Positions 1 through 5,500 of a DNA stretch of 6,188 nucleotides are shown here, one piece after another (within the stretch, counting starts at the first letter, position 1; each line of letters starts with the position of its first letter). Both the position numbers and the translations under genes were made by a program. This DNA comes from JAAYDS01 sp039680625 (GTDB lineage Bacteria > Chloroflexota > Anaerolineae > UBA1429): NCBI GenBank assembly GCA_039680625.1, contig JBDKSN010000148.1, positions 1-6,188 on the forward strand. Reading direction: 5' to 3'. A model generated the notes under the pieces. The model saw only the letters and a program-made list of their open reading frames with translations. It did no database searches and was not told where the DNA came from.

Positions 1-130
1 GCATGCCGGTCACGGCGACCATCTCGGCCAACAACTCGCCCTTGGTGCGGCGATCGGCAAGCTGGTAACGTTCGTATTGCACTTGCAGGTAGGCGTAGCG
101 TTTGTCGATGGCCATCTTCTTGGTCGGCAT
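1..130 (-). CDS. Transposase-like protein, N-terminal 43 residues only
   Basis: Reading leftward from the ATG at 130-128 gives an open frame of 43 codons to the window edge, starting MPTKKMAIDKRYAYL. The later part (KGELLAEMVAVTGM) resembles the helix-turn-helix start of integrase-core transposases common in Chloroflexota and other environmental bacteria, where a basic stretch is followed by a KG.(I/L)L.E...(V/L)TG motif. The start is supported by GAGGAA at 138-133 on the minus strand, four bases from the ATG; an internal ATG at 115-113 is a weaker alternative. The catalytic DDE domain would lie outside the window, so neither intactness nor family can be judged. The repeats at 137-196 lie immediately upstream and the Shine-Dalgarno overlaps the inner one. 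The assignment rests on resemblance of a short segment. Confidence 0.6.
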   Translation of the reverse strand, partial: MPTKKMAIDKRYAYLQVQYERYQLADRRTKGELLAEMVAVTGM

Positions 131-136
131 GGTTCC

Positions 137-196
137 TCGGTAACATTTTCAAATGAGTGAACCATACCCCTTCGGTAACATTTTAGGCGAGTGAAC
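137..196. repeat. Two imperfect direct repeats at the element end
   Basis: Copy 1 is at 137-162 and copy 2 at 172-196, about 35 bases apart. Both begin with the same 13 bases, TCGGTAACATTTT (137-149 and 172-184), and end with the same eight, GAGTGAAC (155-162 and 189-196). The middles differ (CAAAT against AGGC), so one copy is a base longer. Nine bases separate them. Two conserved blocks flanking a variable centre look like a duplicated protein-binding site. At an IS end the likely binder is the transposase, which is inference. Confidence 0.75.
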
Positions 197-204
197 ACAG
201 GGCT

Positions 205-233
205 TTGGCCCTTATGCAAAGTAATGGTACAAT
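205..233 (+). promoter_or_regulatory. Predicted sigma-70-type promoter for the recombinase gene
   Basis: A -35-like TTGGCC at 205-210 (four of six consensus bases) is followed after exactly 17 bases by a -10-like TACAAT at 228-233 (five of six). Transcription would start near 240 and give a leader of about 38 bases to the ATG at 278. It is the only good promoter seen ahead of the rightward cluster, and it begins within about 10 bases of the probable end of the mobile element. Confidence 0.55.
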
Positions 234-243
234 AGCGCCCGCA

Positions 244-255
244 TCCGGCGCCGGA
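244..255. other. 12-base perfect palindrome in the recombinase leader
   Basis: TCCGGCGCCGGA is its own reverse complement. It lies between the predicted transcription start (about 240) and the Shine-Dalgarno GAGGAG at 263-268, where an operator could act. Palindromes of this length are expected about once by chance in a window this size, so only its position makes it worth listing. Confidence 0.25.
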
Positions 256-277
256 GCTTACCGAGGAGTGTGCTTGT

Positions 278-1183
278 ATGCGTGAGCAAATCGAGGCGTT
301 CCTGGCTTCGTTGCGTGAAGAGAAGGGCTACTCGAACAATACGATCGTAGCCTACCGCAACGATCTGGGCCAGTTCGCGGACTACCTGTCGAATGGCGCT
401 GGCGTTGCCGTCTGGGAGCGGGTGGGCAACAACCACCTCGATCGTTATGTCGACAGCCTCCGCAATGAGCACCAATATGCTTCAGCCACTGTGGCGCGCA
501 AGGTAGCTGCGGCCAAGTCTTTCTTTCGTTACCTCGTCAGCCAGGGCATCATCGGCCAAGATCCGAGCGCCAATCTCGATTCGCCCAAGGTGCAGAAATA
601 CCTGCCCACATCGATCAGCGAGAGCGAGGTCGAGCGGCTATTGCACGCGCCGACGGACAATCAGTCGCCGCGTGGCCAGCGCGATTGCGCGCTGCTCGAG
701 TTGCTCTACGCCACGGGCATGCGCGTGAGCGAGGTCGTGGCGCTCGACATTGCCGACGTCGACCTAGACAAGGGCGCCGTGCATTGCGCCACCAAGAGCG
801 GCAAGCATCGCGAACGAATGATCCCGATCTACCGGCGGGCCGAGGAGGCGCTTCGGTTGTATCTGGCCAAAGGTCGCAATGTCCTGACCAAAAGCGACGA
901 CGAGCCAGCGCTCTTCTTGAACCACCGTGGCAACCGCCTGACTCGACAGGGCCTCTGGTTGATTATCAAACACTATGTCGAGGAGGCGGGCATCAAGACG
1001 CCAGTGACGCCGCACACGTTGCGACACTCGTTTGCCACGCATCTACTTCACGGTGGCGCCGATGTGCGCGAGGTGCAGGGGCTGTTGGGCCATGCCAACA
1101 TCTCGACCACCCAGGTGTATACCCAAGTCAATCAGGAGCATCTGCGCGAATCCTATGATGAGGCGCACTCACTGGTCGACTAG
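278..1183 (+). CDS. xerC/xerD: Xer-family site-specific tyrosine recombinase
   Basis: This 301-residue protein is a full-length Xer recombinase (the family is about 295-305 residues). Such enzymes act at dif-like sites to resolve chromosome dimers. Residues 1-85 form the SAM-like DNA-binding domain, including EKGYSNNTIVAYRNDL. Residues from about 112 form the catalytic domain, with the complete set R149 (ATGMRVSE), K173, H246 and R249 (HTLRHS), H272 (GHANIS) and nucleophile Y281, spaced as in E. coli XerD. The N-terminus looks more like XerD, while the end (GHANISTTQVYT, then SYDEAH) looks more like XerC, so the paralogue is not settled. ATG 278 has GAGGAG at 263-268 nine bases upstream and its own predicted promoter. 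The gene next to it is 59 bases downstream on the same strand. Proximity to the mobile element could suggest an integrase, but the compact size and motifs favour a housekeeping Xer. Confidence 0.93.
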   Translation: MREQIEAFLASLREEKGYSNNTIVAYRNDLGQFADYLSNGAGVAVWERVGNNHLDRYVDSLRNEHQYASATVARKVAAAKSFFRYLVSQGIIGQDPSANLDSPKVQKYLPTSISESEVERLLHAPTDNQSPRGQRDCALLELLYATGMRVSEVVALDIADVDLDKGAVHCATKSGKHRERMIPIYRRAEEALRLYLAKGRNVLTKSDDEPALFLNHRGNRLTRQGLWLIIKHYVEEAGIKTPVTPHTLRHSFATHLLHGGADVREVQGLLGHANISTTQVYTQVNQEHLRESYDEAHSLVD

Positions 1184-1231
1184 ACCTCGACACGCCGTGG
1201 TCGCACCTGCCTGCTGGCTGAGAATACATGC

Positions 1232-1235
1232 GGAG
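1232..1235 (+). promoter_or_regulatory. Ribosome binding site that decides the phosphorylase start
   Basis: GGAG, within the purine-rich run GGAGAGAGG at 1232-1240, sits seven bases before the ATG at 1243. The in-frame ATG at 1228 lies ahead of this site and has no clear Shine-Dalgarno of its own, so 1243 is preferred. Starting there also brings the catalytic residue numbering into line with human PNP. Confidence 0.65.
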
Positions 1236-1242
1236 AGAGGCG

Positions 1243-2097
1243 ATGCCCAACCTATCCAGCTGGAAAGAGGCCGAAGAGGCCGCTGCGGCTGTCCGGGCCA
1301 GGACGACTGTGTGCCCCCGCGTGGGCATCGTGCTTGGCTCGGGGCTTGGCAGCCTGGCCGAACGTGTGTGCGACCCGACCGTCATCCCCTATCGTGAGAT
1401 CCCCGGCCTGGTGCCCTCGACCGTACCCGGGCACGAGGGGCGCCTGCTCATCGGCCTCCTTGGGCAACACCAGGTCGCGATGATGCAGGGCCGGGTGCAC
1501 TATTATGAGGGCTATACCACTCAGCAGATCACGCTGCCGGTCCGCCTGATGCAGCGCTTGGGTGTGGGCGTGCTCATCCTCACGAACGCGGCGGGCGGCA
1601 TCAACAAGGCCTTCCGTACCGGTGATTTGATGCTCATCAACGACCACATCAACTTCCTTGGTTTGGCGGGCGAGCACCCGCTGCGCGGCCCGAACGATGA
1701 GCGGCTGGGACCGCGCTTCCCCGAGATGTCGCGTGCTTATGACGCCACTTTGCTGGAACTCGCACGCGACGTAGCTCGTCAACAAGGCATGTCTCTGCAC
1801 GAAGGCGTCTATGCCATGGTGTCTGGCCCGAGCTTTGAGACGCCCGCTGAAGTGCGCATGTTGCGCGCTCTGGGTGCAGACGCGGTGGGCATGTCGACCG
1901 CCGCCGAAGTGGTCGTGGCCCGACATGCCGGCATGCGTGTGCTGGGCATCTCGCTGATCAGCAACCAGGCAGTCGATAGCCTTGCTGAGCAGACCGCACA
2001 GCCGAGCCATGAAGAAGTGCTGTTGGCGGGGCAGGCGGCTGTGCCACGACTGGCTGCGTTGGTCGAAGGCATCTTGAACCATCCTAATCTGAATTGA
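1243..2097 (+). CDS. punA: Purine nucleoside phosphorylase, trimeric class
   Basis: This cytoplasmic enzyme of purine salvage cleaves purine (deoxy)ribonucleosides with phosphate to give free base and (deoxy)ribose-1-phosphate. With the ATG at 1243 it has 284 residues, the usual length for the trimeric class. Numbered from that start, the phosphate site is GSGLG at 32-36 with S33, H64 in PGHEGRL, R84 and H86 in QGRVHYYEGY, and S218. Y88 belongs to the sugar pocket, A116-A117 lie in NAAGG, and M217 is in VGMS. The base is read by E199 in GPSFET and N241 in SLISNQ. This Glu plus Asn pair is known to select 6-oxopurines, so inosine and guanosine are the predicted substrates. H256 in SHEEV matches the sugar-binding histidine. 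The gene lies 59 bases after the recombinase with no terminator visible between them, so co-transcription is likely. An ATG at 1228 would add five residues. Confidence 0.95.
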   Translation: MPNLSSWKEAEEAAAAVRARTTVCPRVGIVLGSGLGSLAERVCDPTVIPYREIPGLVPSTVPGHEGRLLIGLLGQHQVAMMQGRVHYYEGYTTQQITLPVRLMQRLGVGVLILTNAAGGINKAFRTGDLMLINDHINFLGLAGEHPLRGPNDERLGPRFPEMSRAYDATLLELARDVARQQGMSLHEGVYAMVSGPSFETPAEVRMLRALGADAVGMSTAAEVVVARHAGMRVLGISLISNQAVDSLAEQTAQPSHEEVLLAGQAAVPRLAALVEGILNHPNLN

Positions 2098-2108
2098 GGC
2101 CTGCGACG

Positions 2109-2867
2109 GTGCTAAACGTCCTGACCTTTGTTGTCGAGATCATTCAGAACTATACCTACTGGGTATACATCGTCTGCGGCGCCGTGATCCTCTGGAACGT
2201 GCGGCGCTATTTATTGGCGCGGAACGATCGTCGCAACACCATCTTTCCGGTCGAGCGCGAGATCGCTGCCCACCGCGAGGGGCAGGCCATGTCCACGATC
2301 GGCGCCATGCTTGCCATCTGTGTTGCGGCAGTAGCGATCCGCTACTTTCTATTACCCTCGCTCGACGTCGCTGAACTCGTCGAGCCGACGCCTACAGCCA
2401 CGCTATTGATCCCTACGCGCGAGCCAACGCCCACCACGCCGCCCACTGCGGCGCCCACGCCGACAGCACGCACCATGCCCACCCAGCAGCCGACGGCAGA
2501 GGTAGTGCCTACCACGGCCGCTACCAACACGCCCGAACCGCCTCCACCCAGGGCTAGCTGCCCCGACCCCAATGTGTGCATCACTTCGCCAACAAACGGC
2601 GCCACCGTCTCGGGCAGTCTGGCTATCCAGGGTACCGCCAATCATGCCCAGTTCCAGTTCTACAAGATCGAGTTGGGCGTGGGCACCGACCCCACGTCGT
2701 GGAGCTCGATCGGCGAGACAGTCGGCCACCCCGTGAGCGATGGTACCCTGGCGGTTTTCAACACCCAGGTCGTGCCCAATGGCACCTACACCTTGCGGCT
2801 CGTGGTCGTCGACATCACCGGCAACTATCCTGCCCCGTACGAGGTTACAGTGAATGTGGCCAACTAG
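2109..2867 (+). CDS. Membrane-anchored protein with Pro/Thr linker and Ig-like outer domain, function unknown
   Basis: I do not recognise a named family for the whole protein. With the GTG start at 2109 it has 252 residues. A hydrophobic segment at about 16-31 (TYWVYIVCGAVILW) is followed by a basic loop (RRYLLARNDRR) and a second segment at about 63-83. A Pro/Thr-rich linker runs from about 92 to 146, and a beta-rich domain from about 150 to 252 begins CITSPTNGATVSG and contains PNGTYTLRLVVVD. By the positive-inside rule the loop is cytoplasmic and the C-terminal domain is outside. That domain resembles Ig-like modules at the ends of Chloroflexota cell-wall proteins; two cysteines (151, 157) could form a disulfide. 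GAGG at 2096-2099, nine bases upstream, favours GTG 2109. A TTG at 2094 overlapping the phosphorylase stop would add five residues but has no ribosome site. The 3' end overlaps the deacetylase gene by 14 bases, suggesting a shared role at the cell surface. Confidence 0.8.
   Translation: MLNVLTFVVEIIQNYTYWVYIVCGAVILWNVRRYLLARNDRRNTIFPVEREIAAHREGQAMSTIGAMLAICVAAVAIRYFLLPSLDVAELVEPTPTATLLIPTREPTPTTPPTAAPTPTARTMPTQQPTAEVVPTTAATNTPEPPPPRASCPDPNVCITSPTNGATVSGSLAIQGTANHAQFQFYKIELGVGTDPTSWSSIGETVGHPVSDGTLAVFNTQVVPNGTYTLRLVVVDITGNYPAPYEVTVNVAN
2382..2546 (+). repeat. Low-complexity region encoding the Pro/Thr linker
   Basis: About 55 codons are dominated by Pro, Thr and Ala, with recurring PTPT, APTPT and PPT units (for example AAPTPTAR), and read as an extended linker between the second membrane segment and the outer domain. 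Repeats of CCNAC-type codons also keep the opposite strand open, which explains long but meaningless open frames there. A similar Pro/Ser/Thr linker occurs in the next gene at roughly 2971-3084. Confidence 0.7.
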
Positions 2868-4047
2868 GCACCGTTGGGGCCATGCGCTGCTCGTGTTGGC
2901 AGCGCTGGCCCTATCCGGATGCCAGGCGCCACCTGATGATCCCGCCTGGGCCCACTCGAGCGTGCGCACACCAGATACATCCATCGCCCAGGCTCAGCCA
3001 AGCATCCCATCCGCAACTCCCCTGCCGCCATCATCGCCCTCACCCAGCCCAACTGCGCTCCCGACCACGCCGCCGCCTGCCCATGTGCTCGCCACCTATC
3101 CCGTCTCCGGCGACATGTCGATGCCACCCGGGCGCCCACTCAGCCTTGTTTTCGACACCCCGATGGATCGCGCCAGCGTCGAGGCTGCGGTGAGCGTCTC
3201 GCCTCGGGTTACACTGCACTTCACTTGGGAGAGCGATAGGCAGCTCGTAGCGACACCCACCGAGCCATGGTCTGCCGACGCTGAATATACCCTCACCCTA
3301 GAAGACACCGCTCGTTCGACCTCAGGAGGCCGCCTCGCCGCAAGCCACACGCTGACTTTTGGCAGTGGAGGAACCGGTGCACCGATACCCGTATTGATGT
3401 ATCACCATTTTGCCCACCTGGATGCTACGGCGAGCCAGAGCGTTCTCGTTTGGACGGTCTCGCCTGAAGCCCTAGCGGAGCAATTGGCCTATCTGCAGAG
3501 CCATGCCTGGCAGACGATCACACCCACGCAGCTGGCCGACTACCTCGCCGAGGGCAAGCCACTGCCGCTCAAGCCTCTGATGATCACGATCGATGATGGC
3601 TACCGAGAGGTGCGCGATGTCTCGCACCTCTTTGTCGAGAGTGGACTGATGCCCGTGCTCTTTGTGGTGACGGACTATACCGAGTACAGCGCGTATCTCA
3701 GCTGGCCAGACCTGGCCGAGCTTGTGGCACAGGGGTTCATCATCGGCTCGCACAGCATGGACCATAGCTCGCTGCGCGAGATCAGCGAAGCCGCCCGCGA
3801 GCAACAGATCGTAGGCTCAAAAGCGCTCCTCGAAGAGCATCTCGGCGTATCAATCGATGCTTTCTGCTATCCCTCGGGCAGCTTCAACCAGCATACGAAG
3901 GAGCTGCTCGCGCAGAATGGCTATCGCACCGCGTTCTCACTGAACGAGACGATCTACCAACAGCCCGACGACCCCTTCTTCATCGGGCGCATCCGCATCG
4001 ATTACCGCACCACGTGCGATGATCTGATCGCTATCTTGCCCGAGTAG
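2854..4047 (+). CDS. Lipoprotein polysaccharide deacetylase with N-terminal Ig-like domain
   Basis: This 397-residue protein is predicted to be exported and lipid-anchored and to remove N-acetyl groups from a surface or wall glycan. Residues 1-22 are a signal peptide ending in the lipobox LSGC, with C23 as the lipidated residue. A Pro/Ser/Thr linker spans about 40-77. Residues about 78-170 resemble the SbsA-type Ig-like domain (TYPVSGD, then VFDTPMD). The NodB-like carbohydrate esterase 4 domain begins at IPVLMYHH (178-185). It has the TIDDGY motif (245-250, catalytic base D247 and metal ligand D248), the metal ligands H300 and H304 in GSHSMDH, and CYPSGSFN (338-345) in place of the usual RxPY. 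This is the pattern of the PgaB/IcaB-like branch, which acts on poly-N-acetylglucosamine. Substrate is inferred; peptidoglycan or another glycan is possible. ATG 2854 is preceded by GAGG at 2841-2844 and lies inside the end of the upstream gene, so translation is probably coupled. Confidence 0.9.
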   Translation: MWPTRHRWGHALLVLAALALSGCQAPPDDPAWAHSSVRTPDTSIAQAQPSIPSATPLPPSSPSPSPTALPTTPPPAHVLATYPVSGDMSMPPGRPLSLVFDTPMDRASVEAAVSVSPRVTLHFTWESDRQLVATPTEPWSADAEYTLTLEDTARSTSGGRLAASHTLTFGSGGTGAPIPVLMYHHFAHLDATASQSVLVWTVSPEALAEQLAYLQSHAWQTITPTQLADYLAEGKPLPLKPLMITIDDGYREVRDVSHLFVESGLMPVLFVVTDYTEYSAYLSWPDLAELVAQGFIIGSHSMDHSSLREISEAAREQQIVGSKALLEEHLGVSIDAFCYPSGSFNQHTKELLAQNGYRTAFSLNETIYQQPDDPFFIGRIRIDYRTTCDDLIAILPE

Positions 4048-4060
4048 TCGCGGGCATAGA

Positions 4061-4082
4061 GAAGGGCGCCTGCGCGCCCCTC
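4061..4082 (-). terminator. Hairpin at the convergent gene junction, probable terminator of lpdA
   Basis: GGGCGC (4064-4069) and GCGCCC (4074-4079) pair perfectly around a four-base loop. Two further pairs form beyond one mismatch. Read leftward, the stem is followed by TTCTCT, a weak U-rich tail that suits termination of the leftward operon. Read rightward, the tail has no T run, so for the deacetylase transcript it would at most stabilise the 3' end. A second small inverted repeat, GCCCG at 4038-4042 with CGGGC at 4051-4055, overlaps the deacetylase stop codon. Confidence 0.5.
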
Positions 4083-4105
4083 GGATCGTTGCACTCTAGG
4101 CTAGA

Positions 4106-5500
4106 TCAGCCCGGCACGGCCAGTGGGCTGCCCAGCGCCGCGAGCACTGCCTCACTCAAGGCCTCGCCCAGCGACGGATGCGGTTGGATCGTCTGCGCCC
4201 ACTCCGCGAGCGTCAGTTCGAGTTGAATACCCAATGCCCCTTGCAGCACCAGATCGCTGGCATGAGGGCCGATCACGTGCACGCCCAACACCGCGCCATG
4301 CTGCGCCTCGGCGATCACCTTGACCATGCCATCGGTGTCGCCCATCGCCACTGCCTTGCCGTTGTTCGCCAGAGCGAACTTGCCCGTCAGCACTTGGCCG
4401 TATTGCGCACGTGCCTGCTCTTCGGTCAGCCCCACACCGGCCGCTTCGGGCAGCGAATAGATGCAGCTGGGCACGACGGCATAGTCCATGCGCGCGGGCA
4501 AGCCGAGCGCATCCTCAACTGCCACGATTCCTTGGCGTGAGGCCACGTGCGCCAGCATCGGCCCTTCGGCTGCCACATCCCCGATCGCATAGACGCCCGG
4601 CGCCGCGGTGCGCATGTGCGTGTCCACTTGAATGCCCTTGCGCGTAGGCACTAGCCCGATGGTCTCCAGCCCCAGCCCCTCGACGTTCGGCGCGCGGCCG
4701 ATCGCCGACATGACCCTCTCAGACTCGACGACCTGGGTGCCCTCGCGAGTCTGCAACGTAGTGCGATAGCCCTCGGCCAAATGCTCGACCTGCGTGACCC
4801 TGGCACCGGTCTTGATAGCCACACCGCGCTGGCCCAAAGACCAGGCGAGGCCCTCACTCACACTCTCGTCCATGAGCGGCGCCACTCGGGGCAGCATCTC
4901 GACCAGCGTCACCTGCACACCCAGAGTGGCGAAGAGCGAGGCGAACTCGGTGCCAATCGCGCCACTGCCGATAATGCACAGGCTATGCGGCAGACGTTCG
5001 AGGGCCAGCGCCGTGGTCGAGTCGAGGATCTCGGGATCGTCGAGGCCAGGCACTGGCACGATCAACGGGCGCGAGCCTGTGGCGATCACAATCGTCTCGG
5101 CCTCTACGGCCTCATTGCCCGCCGCAGACTCGACCATCAACGTACGCTCACGCGCCAACCGCGCTGTTCCCGACAGTACCTGCACACCCGCACGAGAGAG
5201 CAGCTTGGCCACACCCCCCACGAGCTGCGACACTACCCGTGCCTTGCGCGCCTGCACAGCCGCCCAGTCAAAATCGACCTCGCCCACACGCACCCCATAG
5301 CGGTCGGCCTCCCGAGCTAGCTGCAGCACCTCGGCGCTGCGCAACAACGCCTTGGTGGGGATGCACCCCTCATTGAGGCACACGCCCCCGATGTGTTCTT
5401 TCTCGATGCAGACGACGCGCGCACCCAGTTGTCGAGCGCGCAGGGCTGCGATGTAACCGCCGGGACCCGTCCCGATGATGGCGATATCCGTCTTGATCAT
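4106..5500 (-). CDS. lpdA: Dihydrolipoyl dehydrogenase (E3 of 2-oxo acid or acetoin dehydrogenase complexes)
   Basis: This cytoplasmic flavoenzyme reoxidises dihydrolipoyl groups on E2 or on the glycine cleavage H protein and passes electrons to NAD+. The 464-residue length is typical. The FAD motif is GTGPGG (10-15). The redox disulfide is C41 and C46 in GGVCLNEGCIPTK. The NAD-binding fold has GSGAIG (178-183), with E201 at the end of the second strand, which favours NAD over NADP. The second FAD motif is YAIGD (304-308), and the C-terminal interface supplies H441 and E446 in HPSLGE. The residue two before H441 is Q where many homologues have His, a minor variation. The ATG at 5500 has GAGG at 5510-5507, six bases upstream and inside the preceding gene. 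It overlaps that gene's TGA in an ATGA, so the two are translationally coupled. Pairing with an AcoX-like protein points to an acetoin or pyruvate dehydrogenase operon. Confidence 0.96.
   Translation of the reverse strand: MIKTDIAIIGTGPGGYIAALRARQLGARVVCIEKEHIGGVCLNEGCIPTKALLRSAEVLQLAREADRYGVRVGEVDFDWAAVQARKARVVSQLVGGVAKLLSRAGVQVLSGTARLARERTLMVESAAGNEAVEAETIVIATGSRPLIVPVPGLDDPEILDSTTALALERLPHSLCIIGSGAIGTEFASLFATLGVQVTLVEMLPRVAPLMDESVSEGLAWSLGQRGVAIKTGARVTQVEHLAEGYRTTLQTREGTQVVESERVMSAIGRAPNVEGLGLETIGLVPTRKGIQVDTHMRTAAPGVYAIGDVAAEGPMLAHVASRQGIVAVEDALGLPARMDYAVVPSCIYSLPEAAGVGLTEEQARAQYGQVLTGKFALANNGKAVAMGDTDGMVKVIAEAQHGAVLGVHVIGPHASDLVLQGALGIQLELTLAEWAQTIQPHPSLGEALSEAVLAALGSPLAVPG

Larger units (their letters stand above)
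1..197 (-). mobile_element. End of an insertion-sequence-like element, cut by the left edge
   Basis: This stretch combines the 5' end of a leftward transposase-like gene with a pair of imperfect direct repeats placed between its start codon and the rightward recombinase promoter. That is the arrangement expected at the transposase-start end of an IS. The outer boundary is placed at about 197, where the outer repeat ends. No target-site duplication can be checked because the other end is outside the window. The family is not identified with certainty; the protein start resembles transposases with an integrase-type DDE core. Confidence 0.5.

Noticed and set aside
10..219. Leftward open frame of 69 codons covering the element end
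   Set aside because: It runs through both direct repeats and has no ribosome site or recognisable motif. The frame starting at 130 gives a transposase-like sequence instead.
1166..1195. Small inverted repeat around the recombinase stop (GTCGACTAGACCTCGAC) as a possible Xer site or terminator
   Set aside because: The arms are only four or five bases, there is no T run, and it lacks the two 11-base arms around a 6-base centre expected of a dif-like site.
1252..2082. Leftward open frame of 276 codons opposite the phosphorylase
   Set aside because: It lies wholly within the phosphorylase gene, whose catalytic residues are all in the rightward frame. The leftward product is rich in His, Arg and Gln with no known domain.
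2342..2984. Long leftward open frames across the Pro/Thr linker and outer domain
   Set aside because: They are the reverse reading of Pro/Thr-rich codons and GC-rich coding sequence. Their products are Gly/Val- or Arg-rich with no recognisable motif, and they overlap two well-supported rightward genes.
4781..5320. Rightward open frames of about 170-180 codons inside lpdA
   Set aside because: Both are reverse shadows of lpdA, whose disulfide, FAD and NAD motifs are intact in the leftward frame. The rightward products are Arg/His/Thr-rich and match nothing.
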